Part shown: one piece after another, positions 21,033 to 29,964 of the stretch
Layout of the letters: the number at the start of each line of letters is the position of its first letter
Position numbering within the stretch: the stretch's first letter is position 1
NCBI GenBank assembly: GCA_030832095.1
Contig: JAURJT010000022.1
Coordinates: 1-64,000, forward strand
DNA length: 64,000 nucleotides
From: Gammaproteobacteria bacterium
GTDB taxonomy: Bacteria > Pseudomonadota > Gammaproteobacteria > Burkholderiales > Burkholderiaceae_B
Reading direction: 5' to 3'
Notes under the pieces: generated by a model
The model's input: the letters and a program-made list of their open reading frames with translations, nothing else
Database searches by the model: none
Told to the model about the DNA's origin: nothing
Translations under genes and position numbers: made by a program

Positions 21033-23093
21033 ATGTCAACATTTGCAACAAATGGGCTCAACCCGACGCAGCGCGAAGCTGTGTTGTACCTAGACGGTCC
21101 TTGCCTGGTCTTGGCAGGTGCGGGCTCAGGAAAAACACGTGTCATCACACAAAAGATAGCGTATCTGTTGCGCGACTGCGAGTACAAGGCGCGCAATATT
21201 GTTGCGTTGACCTTCACGAATAAAGCGGCTCGCGAGATGGATGATCGCGTCAAACGCCTAGTCGACCCAGCTCTTGCCAAAGGGCTAACCATCAGTACTT
21301 TTCATTCGCTTGGTGTTCGGATTTTGCGCGAAGAGGCGCAGTACGCGGGTCTTAAGCCGCAGTTTTCCATCTTTGATTCAGATGACGCGATGGCGATCGT
21401 ACAAGATTTATTGGCGACGACCGATCGTGCACGCTTGCGCTCTGTGCAGCAAACGATTTCGCTCTGGAAAAACAGCTTGATTGATCCCGATGCGGCGGCT
21501 GCCCAGGCGGCCACCGCCAGCCAAGTCGAGGCTGCACGGGTCTATCGCAGCTATAACGCGACACTCGCTGCGTATCAAGCGGTGGACTTCGATGATTTGA
21601 TCGCGCTACCCGCGCAAATATTTGAACGCGAAGCCCAGGTGCGAGAAAAATGGCAAGCACGCGTACGTTATTTATTAGTGGACGAGTATCAAGACACGAA
21701 CGTCTGTCAGTACCGCTTAGTGCAATGGTTGACTGGCCCTCGTGCCATGTTTACTGCAGTGGGTGACGACGATCAGGCCATTTATGCCTGGCGTGGCGCA
21801 ACCATTGAGAACCTCGCGAAGCTCACCACTGATTACCCCCAGATTCGCTTGGTCAAACTCGAGCAGAACTATCGCTCAAGCCAAAGTATTTTGGCTGCTG
21901 CAAATCACGTGATTGCAAAGAATCCAAAATTATTTGAAAAAAAATTATGGTCAGAGCATGGCACAGGCGATGCGATTAGTGTGACGGCCATGCCAAACGA
22001 TGAGGCTGAAGCTGAAAACGTCGCGATAAAAATTTCGGCAGCTCGCTTTGAAAAACAGGCCTCTTGGAAAGATTTTGCGGTTTTGTATCGTGGTAATCAT
22101 CAGGCCAGAATTGTTGAGCAAGCGATGCGTAATTTACATATTCCATACTCGATTTCGGGCGGGCAAAGTTTTTTCGACAAGGCTGAAGTGCGAGATATTC
22201 TGGCCTACTTACGCCTGATTGCCAACGAAGAGGACGATCCGGCCTTCATTCGCGCGGCGACGACGCCTAAGCGAGGTATCGGCCAAGTGACGTTGCAAAC
22301 GCTCGGTCAATATGCCGGTGATCGAAAAATCTCCTTGTTTGAAGCGGTTTTTGAGATGGGGCTTGAGTCACGCTTGAATCCACGTCAGCTTGAACCGCTG
22401 CGTCATTTCGCTGACTTTATCGTCAGGATTCAAATGCGGGCTGGGCATACGGCCGTTGGGCAACCCGTAAAGGCCGCCGAACCCGCTGGTGTGATTCTTG
22501 ATGATTTGCTCGGCGCCATTCAGTACGAGCGCTATCTGTATGACATGCTAGATGAAAAACCTGCCCAAAATCGCTGGCAAAATGTTTTAGAGTTGGTGGG
22601 GTGGCTTAAGCGTAAAGCCGAAGCTGACAGCATGGGCCTACTCGATCTAGTCCAACACGTTGCATTGGTGACGATGCTTGAACGCAGCGAAGAGCAAGAG
22701 CAAGACGCGGTGAAGCTATCGACCTTACATGCTTCAAAAGGGCTTGAATACCCTCATGTGTATTTACTGGGCGTTGAAGAGGGGCTTTTGCCGCACCTAG
22801 GTCGTGATGACGAGGATGTTGATCCCGCTAAGGTTGCTGATGCTCTAGTGTCAAGGATACAAGAAGAACGCCGACTGATGTATGTTGGCATCACGCGCGC
22901 GCAGCGCAGTCTGCACTTGAGTTGGTGTCAGAAGCGCCGTCGCGCGCGCGAAGACTTGGTGCGCGAGCCGTCACGGTTTATCGAAGAAATGGGTTTGTCG
23001 GTGGCGCTTGATCAAAAGCCCGTCGAAACCATGAGCCCCAAGAGCCGCCTTGATGCGCTGAAGGCAATGTTAAATAAAACTGTTGCGCCCTAA
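21033..23093 (+). CDS. rep: ATP-dependent DNA helicase Rep
   Basis: This is a superfamily 1A 3'-5' helicase that clears proteins from DNA ahead of forks and acts in PriA-dependent restart. The 686-residue protein has Walker A GAGSGKT at 29-35 and motif Ia FTNKAARE. It also has DEYQDTN, GDDDQAIYAWRGA, and the C-terminal motifs TLHASKGLEYPHV and TRAQRSLHLSW. Residues around 30-60 resemble Rep more than UvrD or PcrA. It is probably co-transcribed with priA. Confidence 0.93.
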   Translation: MSTFATNGLNPTQREAVLYLDGPCLVLAGAGSGKTRVITQKIAYLLRDCEYKARNIVALTFTNKAAREMDDRVKRLVDPALAKGLTISTFHSLGVRILREEAQYAGLKPQFSIFDSDDAMAIVQDLLATTDRARLRSVQQTISLWKNSLIDPDAAAAQAATASQVEAARVYRSYNATLAAYQAVDFDDLIALPAQIFEREAQVREKWQARVRYLLVDEYQDTNVCQYRLVQWLTGPRAMFTAVGDDDQAIYAWRGATIENLAKLTTDYPQIRLVKLEQNYRSSQSILAAANHVIAKNPKLFEKKLWSEHGTGDAISVTAMPNDEAEAENVAIKISAARFEKQASWKDFAVLYRGNHQARIVEQAMRNLHIPYSISGGQSFFDKAEVRDILAYLRLIANEEDDPAFIRAATTPKRGIGQVTLQTLGQYAGDRKISLFEAVFEMGLESRLNPRQLEPLRHFADFIVRIQMRAGHTAVGQPVKAAEPAGVILDDLLGAIQYERYLYDMLDEKPAQNRWQNVLELVGWLKRKAEADSMGLLDLVQHVALVTMLERSEEQEQDAVKLSTLHASKGLEYPHVYLLGVEEGLLPHLGRDDEDVDPAKVADALVSRIQEERRLMYVGITRAQRSLHLSWCQKRRRAREDLVREPSRFIEEMGLSVALDQKPVETMSPKSRLDALKAMLNKTVAP

Positions 23094-23109
23094 CGCCTAG
23101 TTAGCGCTC

Positions 23110-23127
23110 GGGGTGTGCAATGACCCC
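23110..23127. terminator. Weak hairpin between convergent rep and cytochrome gene
   Basis: GGGGT (23110-23114) pairs with ACCCC (23123-23127) around an 8-nt loop in the 38-bp convergent gap. It is short and lacks a strong T-run, so a termination role is only possible. Confidence 0.3.
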
Positions 23128-23131
23128 AACA

Positions 23132-23656
23132 TTATTTTGCGGGAGGCGCGGGTGCGACGGGTTCGGGAAAACTTGAACCAGCAGCATTAGTCATGTAAAC
23201 GACAGCGCGGGTAATCTCAAAATCATCAAGCGAGGGATTGCCACCCTTTGCTGGCATGGCATTTTTACCTTTCACGACACTTAATACCATCGCGTCTAGG
23301 CCGGTTTTGATTGGGGCAGCCCAGGCCGCCGTATCGCCAAACTTGTGGGCGCCGGCTACACCAGCCGTATGACAGCCTGCGCATACGGCTTTATATACCT
23401 GTTCGCCTGATTTGAAGACCTTAGGGCCGCTGGCATCGACGACTTCAAGTTTTGCAACAGGTGCAATCCGTTTGGCCGTTGCTTCGGGGCCTAACGCATC
23501 TGACCCGGCCACAGGTGCATTGCCTGCTGCAACCATATTGACCAGCAGGATAATGATGATAATTGGAACCACCAAGGCGAGCACAATGATCGTGATCAAT
23601 TGCTTAGGCGTTTTGATGGGTGAACTATGTTCTTCGTGTTGTTGCGTGTCGCTCAT
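23132..23656 (-). CDS. Membrane-anchored class I cytochrome c (c5-like)
   Basis: This is a 174-residue monohaem cytochrome c. It has a cytoplasmic N-terminus, one membrane anchor at about residues 19-44, a linker, and the haem site CAGCH at 92-96. A plausible distal Met134 lies in NAMPAKGG. It likely carries electrons in the periplasm to an oxidase. The ATG at 23656 is chosen because AGGA lies 7 bp upstream; an ATG at 23671 would add five residues. A short proline/alanine tail ends the protein. The gap to the tRNA holds nothing I can name. Confidence 0.88.
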   Translation of the reverse strand: MSDTQQHEEHSSPIKTPKQLITIIVLALVVPIIIIILLVNMVAAGNAPVAGSDALGPEATAKRIAPVAKLEVVDASGPKVFKSGEQVYKAVCAGCHTAGVAGAHKFGDTAAWAAPIKTGLDAMVLSVVKGKNAMPAKGGNPSLDDFEITRAVVYMTNAAGSSFPEPVAPAPPAK

Positions 23657-23830
23657 GACCAAGTCCTGCATGTCTTCGCCGAGTTGACCAACGTCTCAGT
23701 ATCGATAACTGGAACGTTGTCCAACCAGGCGGCTGGATTAAAGTGGTGTAACTACTTTCGAATAAACCCTCGGATTATAGCGGGATCGGCTCCACTCGGG
23801 GTATTACCGGGCGGTGTTCTTGGCTACCGC

Positions 23831-23836
23831 TATAAT
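23831..23836 (+). promoter_or_regulatory. -10 box of tRNA-Arg
   Basis: A perfect TATAAT ends 10 bp before the tRNA 5' end, as expected for a tRNA promoter. The -35 region is not a good match. Confidence 0.55.
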
Positions 23837-23846
23837 CTCGCCTCTT

Positions 23847-23921
23847 GCGCCCGTAGTTCAATGGATAGAATAAGAGTTTCCGAAACTCTCGATACAGGTT
23901 CGATTCCTGTCGGGCGCACCA
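23847..23921 (+). tRNA. tRNA-Arg (anticodon CCG)
   Basis: This 75-nt tRNA gene has acceptor strands GCGCCCG and CGGGCGC that pair perfectly, and the CCA end is encoded. The anticodon stem AGAGT/ACTCT encloses loop TTCCGAA, giving anticodon CCG, which reads CGG codons. The T-loop GTTCGATTCC is standard. Confidence 0.95.
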
Positions 23922-23955
23922 AGTGTTGGTTTCAAAAATAGATGCCCTCGCCAGC

Positions 23956-25530
23956 TTAAGACTGGCTAGGATGCTTCAGTGCTCTATGAAACCGGGCAAC
24001 ATACTCATCAAAATTTTCGGTATCTCCGGCTTCGAGGGCAACTTGGTCAAGCAGGGATTGTTCAGCCTGTTTGGCTGCCAACGCACTCTCGGCTGGGCTC
24101 AGGCCTGTTTGACGTAACCTTTGAGCGTGCGCGCCGCTCTGCTCGAGTGCATAGTCTTGATACGAAACGCCCGACGTTTTTAAATAGGCTAAGACACGAG
24201 CCGACGGGGTAGCCTCTGGGTTGAGAATTTTTTCGCGCTGTGCAGAAACCGACTGTGCGTAGCGGGTGTCACCCAAGGCGCCATCAAGGGTCTCGGCGCA
24301 AAGGCCAATCTGCACAAGTAACTGCTCAGCCCAGTTTGCCAGCGATAGGTCTTTGCCTTGGTGTTTGAGTTGCAAGCCGGGCAGGCGCCCCTGTTTGACC
24401 ACGCTGGCAAAGTTACTGGCGCTTTCGGGACACCAACCACTGTCGGCAAAGGGTGGGCTATCTTGAATCGCACAAAAGAGTAAAAAGGCGTCAACAAATC
24501 TTGCCGTCTGCCCAGCAATACCCAGGGGCTCTGTGGGGTCGATGTCTAGGCAGCGTACCTCGACGTACTGGATGCCACGCTCGGCGAGCGCCGTAATGGG
24601 TCGTTCGCAGGGGCCGGTTGTGCGCTTGGGTCTGATGCTTGAATAAAACTCATTTTCGATTTGCAGCACATTGGTATTGAGCTGGATCCATTGGCCGTCG
24701 TGCCGAGTGCCAATTTTTTGATAATCGGGCCATGGGGTTGTGACGGCGTCGTAGAGCCGTTCTAAGAACATCGGGAGATCGTTGTAGCAAAGCTTTAAGC
24801 TGGCTTGGGCCTTGTTTTGGTAACCGAGGTCGCTCATGCGTAAGCTGGTTGCATAGGGAAGATAAAGGGTGTGATCCCCGAGCGACGCTAAGCCAGCGGT
24901 CTGCCCCCGCAAAAAGTCGCGTGACACCGCGGGTGACGCGCCAAACAAGTACATGAGTAACCAGCTGTAGCGCGTGAAATTACGGATCAGCGAGATATAA
25001 CCGGTAGAGCGCCTATCTTTGGCGTCGGTTTGAGGCAGATCGAGTGCACTCCAAAACGACTCATCAAAAGAAAAGTTGTAATGCACCCCGGCGATACATT
25101 GCATTGTTTTGCCGTAGCGCTGTGCGAGCCCTCGTCGATAAACGTGCTTAATCATTCCGGTATTCGAGGTGCCGTACCAGGCGATCGGTATGTCAGCTTC
25201 AGCTGGCAAGTGTGCCGGCATTGAATGATTCCACAGCAGTTCGTCATGTAGGTTGGTGGCCACTACGCGATGCACCTGATCGAGTTCGCTCATTAAAGCG
25301 TCGACATTTTTGTGGGTGCCGGTAATGAGCTCAAGCAACGCTTCTGAGTAGTCAGTGGTGATGCTGGGGTGTGTGAGCGCCGAGCCAAGCACCTTTGGGT
25401 GCGACTTAGTGGAAAGCCGCCCGTGTTGATCAACCCGCAAGCCTTCTTTCTCGATCCCACGCAGCGACTGACCCAAAATTGTTGGGTTGGCTTGTAGTTG
25501 GGCCAAATGTTTATACAGGGTTGAGGTCAC
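23956..25530 (-). CDS. gshA: Glutamate-cysteine ligase (E. coli GshA type)
   Basis: This enzyme joins glutamate and cysteine with ATP to give gamma-glutamylcysteine, the first step of glutathione synthesis. The 524-residue protein starts with GQSLRGIEKEGLRV and THPSITTDYSEALLELIT. It has YVEVRCLDIDP near residue 330, all typical of the proteobacterial GshA1 family rather than the plant/alpha type. It is convergent with tRNA-Arg and stands alone. Confidence 0.95.
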   Translation of the reverse strand: MTSTLYKHLAQLQANPTILGQSLRGIEKEGLRVDQHGRLSTKSHPKVLGSALTHPSITTDYSEALLELITGTHKNVDALMSELDQVHRVVATNLHDELLWNHSMPAHLPAEADIPIAWYGTSNTGMIKHVYRRGLAQRYGKTMQCIAGVHYNFSFDESFWSALDLPQTDAKDRRSTGYISLIRNFTRYSWLLMYLFGASPAVSRDFLRGQTAGLASLGDHTLYLPYATSLRMSDLGYQNKAQASLKLCYNDLPMFLERLYDAVTTPWPDYQKIGTRHDGQWIQLNTNVLQIENEFYSSIRPKRTTGPCERPITALAERGIQYVEVRCLDIDPTEPLGIAGQTARFVDAFLLFCAIQDSPPFADSGWCPESASNFASVVKQGRLPGLQLKHQGKDLSLANWAEQLLVQIGLCAETLDGALGDTRYAQSVSAQREKILNPEATPSARVLAYLKTSGVSYQDYALEQSGAHAQRLRQTGLSPAESALAAKQAEQSLLDQVALEAGDTENFDEYVARFHRALKHPSQS

Positions 25531-25705
25531 AGACGATCCTAATGCAAAGCAAAACCTGATTTTAAGGGAATTGCGAGGTGATTATTTTCTGGGTAGCTAG
25601 GCGGCCCTCTTTAACCCGAGGGACGAGGTTTGACGCGCCTGTCGATCAGGGACAATATGACGGTTGCAGGTTGCAATCTGTAATAAAACAACGGTTTTAA
25701 TAAAA

Positions 25706-26212
25706 ATGATGGTTAAAGTTAAATTTCTATTAGTACTGTTCTGCCTGCTTTGGCTAGGTGGCTGTACCCCAGAGTACAACTGGCGTGAGCTAACTGTCGC
25801 AGACGAGCGTGCGATGGTGATGTTTCCGTCGCGGGTAAAAACCGAGCAGCGCCCGATTCGAGTCGACGGTATCGAGCTGATTTTTTCGCTGACGTCTGCC
25901 GCGGTCGATCAGTCTGTGTTTTCGGTCGGCTATGCACCCTTAAGCGCGACGCTTGACTCTGCCCAAACAGAACGACTGGTAAAGGCATTTGCGACGGCGC
26001 TAGCCACCCGAGTTGGGCAGCCACTTGCTCCGCAGGCGTTAAACGGCGAGGTGTTTGAGCTTGAATCCGTGGTAGCAGGTCAACCCTCTCGCTTGCTGGG
26101 TCGAGTCTTGATACACCGAGGCATGTTGATTCAAGCGGTTGTGTCGGGCCCCCAAAAGTCATTGTCAAAAGAGAACGCGACTGAGTTTATGCGCTCGTTG
26201 GTTCTGCGATAG
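25706..26212 (+). CDS. Predicted lipoprotein of unknown function
   Basis: From the ATG at 25706 the protein is 168 residues. It has a short basic start, a hydrophobic stretch (FLLVLFCLLWLGG) and a cysteine that fits a lipoprotein signal with a slightly irregular lipobox (LGGC). The mature part has a beta-rich look and no recognised domain. The next ATG (25709) is equally possible, while a TTG at 25664 is unlikely. Its 3' end overlaps the convergent LuxR-type gene by 26 bp. Confidence 0.65.
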   Translation: MMVKVKFLLVLFCLLWLGGCTPEYNWRELTVADERAMVMFPSRVKTEQRPIRVDGIELIFSLTSAAVDQSVFSVGYAPLSATLDSAQTERLVKAFATALATRVGQPLAPQALNGEVFELESVVAGQPSRLLGRVLIHRGMLIQAVVSGPQKSLSKENATEFMRSLVLR

Positions 26213-26468
26213 AGGCAAGAGCTGCGGATGGTTCTTTAGCGGCGTTCGCAGGTCGAGAAGGTGAGCCATGCAAGAGGTTTTGCCGCAGCGCCAGCGCGAC
26301 CGCGGCTTGACGACCGTAAACATTGAGTTTGCGGCAAGCGTTTAACAAGTGAAAATTGATGGTTCGTTCGCTCACGCCCAAAATGATGGCGGTCTCCCAG
26401 CTAGTTTTGCCAAATGACACCCATTCGAGGCATTCGAGTTCTCTTTCTGAGAGCTTTGGTAGGGTCAT
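26187..26468 (-). CDS. HTH-only LuxR-family regulator
   Basis: The 93-residue protein is essentially a lone LuxR/GerE DNA-binding domain. It has LSERELECLEWVSFGKTSWE, then ILGVSERTINFHL and the recognition-helix end KLNVYGRQAAV. Full LuxR receptors carry an N-terminal sensor of about 160 residues, which is absent. Upstream lies the metX leader with its riboswitch. A longer frame reaching 26780 would run through that leader into metX and is not credible. A GTG at 26507 with AAGG in front would add 13 residues. It could be a small DNA-binding regulator or a remnant. The helix sequence most resembles acyl-homoserine-lactone-type LuxR proteins. Confidence 0.7.
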   Translation of the reverse strand: MTLPKLSERELECLEWVSFGKTSWETAIILGVSERTINFHLLNACRKLNVYGRQAAVALALRQNLLHGSPSRPANAAKEPSAALASIAEPTSA

Positions 26469-26669
26469 GGGGTGTCTGGCTCCTGCAGCTGCTAATTTCA
26501 AGTGCACAGTGTGCCTTGAACCCACGAGTCTGGAAACTCGCAAAACCCCTGTAAAACGATAAAAATTTGTAGCCAATTGTAAGAAATTGGGACGGAACTG
26601 ATTCGAATTGTTAGCAATGTATTTGTATGTACGCGGTAAGCGCCTCGCAATGCTAAAATTTGTCTGAGT

Positions 26670-26726
26670 TGGCGCCGATTTGCTCGATCCGCTTGCGGGC
26701 GCCTCATAAATCCCGCTAAAGAAGGT
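26670..26726 (+). promoter_or_regulatory. SAM-II riboswitch upstream of metX
   Basis: This compact leader matches the SAM-II (metA motif) architecture. P1 GGCGCC (26671-26676) pairs with GGCGCC (26698-26703), closing a loop that begins GATTTG. It is followed by ATAAAT and the conserved GCTAAA (26715-26720), with the ribosome-binding site GAAGGT at 26721-26726. GCGG at 26695-26698 can pair with CCGC at 26713-26716 as the pseudoknot, though it shares a base with P1. S-adenosylmethionine binding would hide the metX ribosome-binding site. Alignment was by eye against remembered SAM-II features. A possible -10 TAAAAT is at 26654-26659. Confidence 0.8.
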
Positions 26727-26730
26727 CCGT

Positions 26731-27960
26731 ATGACCAAACAGTTCGTTTCACAAGACGCGCATGCTGTCCAGACGCCCACAGAAGCTGAGGTGGGTTCGG
26801 TGGGCGTTGTCCATACCCAGTTTTTGCAATTTCACGAGCCTCTGCCTTTGAGCAGCGGGCAAACGATTCACGCTTATGAACTGGCGATTGAAACCTACGG
26901 TACGCTCAATGCCGAGGCTAGTAACGCAGTATTGGTGTGTCACGCACTGAACGCTTCGCACCATGTTGCGGGTCGCGCCGCCGACAATCTTGAAGATATT
27001 GGTTGGTGGGATAATTTGGTGGGCCCTGGCAAGCCTGTCGACACCAATGTGTTTTTTGTGATCGGCATCAATAATCTTGGCTCGTGTTTTGGTTCGACAG
27101 GCCCTGCCTCGATTCGACCCGAGACAGGCAAGCCTTGGGGGGCTGCGTTTCCGGTGTTGACCGTTGAGGACTGGGTGCGCGCACAGGCCCGCGTGGCCGA
27201 CAAACTCGGTATTCAACGGTTTGCTGCAGTCATGGGAGGCTCTCTTGGCGGCATGCAGGCACTCAGTTGGGCGATCACCTTGCCAGAGCGGGTTGCGCAC
27301 TGTGTGGTGGTGGCGTCGACCCCCAGGTTATCGGCACAGAATATTGCGTTTAACGAAGTGGCACGGCGCGCGATTATTACTGATCCCGAGTTTCATGGGG
27401 GGGACTATTACGCGCACAAGACGGTCCCTCGCCATGGTCTTTCGGTGGCCCGTATGGTCGGTCACATCACCTATTTGTCAGACGATGACATGGCTGAAAA
27501 ATTTGGTCGAACCCAACGCGAACCGGCCGCAGGCGGGGCGTTTCATTATGGCTATGGTGTTGAATTTGAGGTCGAGTCTTATCTGCGCTACCAAGGTGAA
27601 AAATTTTCGCGCTATTTTGACGCCAATACTTATTTGTTGATCACGCGCGCGCTTGATTATTTTGATCCCGCGCGTGCGACCAACGGTGATTTAGCCAAAG
27701 CGCTGGCGCCGGCGACGGCAGATTTCTTATTGATCTCGTTTACGACGGATTGGCGCTTTGCACCGGCGCGCTCGCGAGAAATCGTGCAGGCGTTGCTAAA
27801 AAATGAACAGGCTGCAACCTACGCTGAAATTGATGCGCCGCACGGCCATGATGCGTTTTTGCTGGATGATGCCCGTTACCATGGCTTAATGCGCGCTTAC
27901 TTTTTACGGATAGCAGCGACGCTGACAGATGTGACTACCCAACCCGGGGCGCAGCCATGA
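26731..27960 (+). CDS. metX: Homoserine O-acyltransferase MetX
   Basis: MetX acylates L-homoserine from acetyl-CoA or succinyl-CoA, the first committed step of methionine synthesis. The 409-residue alpha/beta-hydrolase has the nucleophile elbow GGSLGG with Ser171 and the catalytic histidine region PHGHDAFL near residue 371. Betaproteobacterial MetX enzymes are often succinyltransferases (MetXS), so acetyl versus succinyl cannot be settled here. It is preceded by a SAM-II riboswitch and overlaps metW (ATGA). Confidence 0.94.
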   Translation: MTKQFVSQDAHAVQTPTEAEVGSVGVVHTQFLQFHEPLPLSSGQTIHAYELAIETYGTLNAEASNAVLVCHALNASHHVAGRAADNLEDIGWWDNLVGPGKPVDTNVFFVIGINNLGSCFGSTGPASIRPETGKPWGAAFPVLTVEDWVRAQARVADKLGIQRFAAVMGGSLGGMQALSWAITLPERVAHCVVVASTPRLSAQNIAFNEVARRAIITDPEFHGGDYYAHKTVPRHGLSVARMVGHITYLSDDDMAEKFGRTQREPAAGGAFHYGYGVEFEVESYLRYQGEKFSRYFDANTYLLITRALDYFDPARATNGDLAKALAPATADFLLISFTTDWRFAPARSREIVQALLKNEQAATYAEIDAPHGHDAFLLDDARYHGLMRAYFLRIAATLTDVTTQPGAQP

Positions 27961-28652
27961 ACCACGAGATAAACGCCACAAGTCAGGCATCGGCAGCGGG
28001 TCAGACTCGCTTGACCAGTCAGATGTCATCGCCTCAAGCGGCAGAGTTGCGCGGTGACCTTGCCCGTATCGCGCAATGGGTACGCCCTCAGACACGTGTG
28101 CTTGATTTGGGCTGCGGCGATGGAACTTTGCTTGCCCATCTCAAACGCAGCAAAGGCGTACAGGGGATTGGAGTTGAAATTAGCGACGAACGCGTGTTGA
28201 GTTGCGTGCAACGTGGCGTGCATGTTATTCAGCAGAACCTCGAAGATGGTTTAGCCATGTTTGATGATCAGCAGTTTGATACGGTAGTGCTGTCCCAAAC
28301 ACTACAGTCGATGCACAACACTGAACATATTCTCAGAGAAATGACGCGCGTCGCGCGTGAAGCGATTGTGTCTTTTCCCAATTTTGGTTATTGGCCGCAC
28401 GGCTGGTCGATTCTGCTAGGGCGTATGCCGGTGACAGGGCAAATGCCTTACGACTGGCATGACACGCCTAATATTCACTTGTGTACATTGAAAGATTTTG
28501 AACGTCTTTCTTTGAAATTGGGTTTCAGTATTCTTGAGCGCGCAACATTTAATGACCAGCGCGAGGTAAAGTTTTTGGCGGGATGGCGCAGTACTCTCGC
28601 GGCCTATCGGTTTACTGCAGAACGCCACACGCTCTCACGGACAAGCGCATGA
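27957..28652 (+). CDS. metW: MetW, methionine biosynthesis methyltransferase-like protein
   Basis: MetW is the usual partner of MetX in beta- and gammaproteobacteria and is needed for full homoserine acylation. The 231-residue protein has a class I SAM motif [12 protein letters not shown] (48-59) and [12 protein letters not shown], characteristic of MetW. Its ATG overlaps the metX stop, and its stop overlaps the next gene (ATGA). This indicates tight coupling of all three genes. Confidence 0.94.
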   Translation: MNHEINATSQASAAGQTRLTSQMSSPQAAELRGDLARIAQWVRPQTRVLDLGCGDGTLLAHLKRSKGVQGIGVEISDERVLSCVQRGVHVIQQNLEDGLAMFDDQQFDTVVLSQTLQSMHNTEHILREMTRVAREAIVSFPNFGYWPHGWSILLGRMPVTGQMPYDWHDTPNIHLCTLKDFERLSLKLGFSILERATFNDQREVKFLAGWRSTLAAYRFTAERHTLSRTSA

Positions 28653-29923
28653 CACAGCCAACTTCGCCAGTCATGACTCCGATCTCGGCCTCAAAGCTGT
28701 ACACCAGTCGGCGCGTTGCACCTTTGTTGGCACTTGGTTTTGCCAGTGGATTGCCTTTAGCGTTAACCGGCGGCACCTTGCAGGCCTGGGCCACGATTGA
28801 ACAAGTCTCGCTTCAAGAGATTGGGTTTTTAACTTTAGTGGGCACGGCCTACACTTTAAAGTTTTTATGGGCACCCTTGGTAGACCGTTATGCGCCGCCT
28901 TGGCTTGGGCGCCGACGAGGTTGGATGGTCTTGATGCAGGTGCTGTTGGCCTTGGGGATGTTGGCCATGGGGTGTCTCTCGCCGGGTCAAAGTTTGTTGC
29001 CACTGGCGTTGCTTGCAGTCTTTGTTGCATTTTGTTCGGCTACGCAAGATATTGCCTTTGATGCCTATCGGAGCGATGTACTGCGCAAAGATGAGCGTGG
29101 TGCGGGGGCGGCGTTATCGGTCTTAGGTTACCGGCTGGCGATGTTGGTGTCGGGCGGGTTGGCGTTGATCATGGCCGATCAATGGTTAGGTTGGGGAGCC
29201 ACCTATATGTTGATGGGGGCCTTGATGTTGTTGATGGCACTCGCAAGCTTTTGGGCGCCTGAACCTGAGGTGCCAACGCAAACTCCGCGTTCATTACAAC
29301 AGGCCGTGCTTGAACCTTTTCGGGAATTTTTCGGACGACCCGAGGCAGTTACCGTGTTGGTTCTGATTGTTTTGTATAAGTTAGGTGATGCGTTTGCAGG
29401 GGCCTTGTCCACCACTTTTTTGATTCGTGCTGCAGGTTACACCGCATCCGAGGTGGGTACCGTCAATAAATTATTAGGCTTGGCGGCCACCATTGTGGGG
29501 GTCTTGGCGGGCGGCGCTTTGATGGCGCGCCTTGGCTTGTATCGCTCGTTGATGCTCTTTGGCTTGCTTCAGGCGGTTTCAAACTTGGGATTTTGGGTGA
29601 TCTCGGTGGGCCCTCACAATGTGTGGATCATGGCCGCTGGTGTTGGTATCGAAAACTTATGCGGCGGCATGGGTACCGCTGCCTTTGTGGCGCTCTTGAT
29701 GGGACTGTGCAATCAACAGTTTTCTGCCACGCAATTTGCCCTGCTCTCGGCGTTAACGGCTGTGGGGCGCACCTACCTTGCGGGCCCGTTGACGCCACCG
29801 TTAGTGCAGTACGCAGGATGGCCGACTTTCTTTTTACTGACGGTATTGATTGCGCTGCCCGGCCTGTGGCTGTTGCATTGGCGCAGACGAGACATTGACC
29901 GTATTGATGCGAAGGGGCTCTGA
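28649..29923 (+). CDS. ampG: AmpG-like MFS permease
   Basis: AmpG proteins import anhydro-muropeptides from the periplasm for cell-wall recycling. The 424-residue protein has about twelve hydrophobic segments and the family-typical N-terminus (LLALGFASGLPLALTGGTLQAW). It also has AFDAYRSDVLRKDERGAG in the cytoplasmic loop region. The ATG at 28649 overlaps the metW stop (ATGA), and the longer frame from 28583 lies inside metW. It therefore shares the riboswitch-controlled transcript with metX and metW. The name rests on family resemblance; the substrate is not proven. Confidence 0.85.
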   Translation: MTQPTSPVMTPISASKLYTSRRVAPLLALGFASGLPLALTGGTLQAWATIEQVSLQEIGFLTLVGTAYTLKFLWAPLVDRYAPPWLGRRRGWMVLMQVLLALGMLAMGCLSPGQSLLPLALLAVFVAFCSATQDIAFDAYRSDVLRKDERGAGAALSVLGYRLAMLVSGGLALIMADQWLGWGATYMLMGALMLLMALASFWAPEPEVPTQTPRSLQQAVLEPFREFFGRPEAVTVLVLIVLYKLGDAFAGALSTTFLIRAAGYTASEVGTVNKLLGLAATIVGVLAGGALMARLGLYRSLMLFGLLQAVSNLGFWVISVGPHNVWIMAAGVGIENLCGGMGTAAFVALLMGLCNQQFSATQFALLSALTAVGRTYLAGPLTPPLVQYAGWPTFFLLTVLIALPGLWLLHWRRRDIDRIDAKGL

Positions 29924-29964
29924 GCAACGGCACTCTTCGAAGCCCAAGTGCGCTGCGCGCTGCG

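Noticed and set aside
26469..26780. N-terminal extension of the LuxR-type frame
   Set aside because: It runs through the metX leader and riboswitch into the metX coding region, and its sequence has no resemblance to a LuxR sensor domain.
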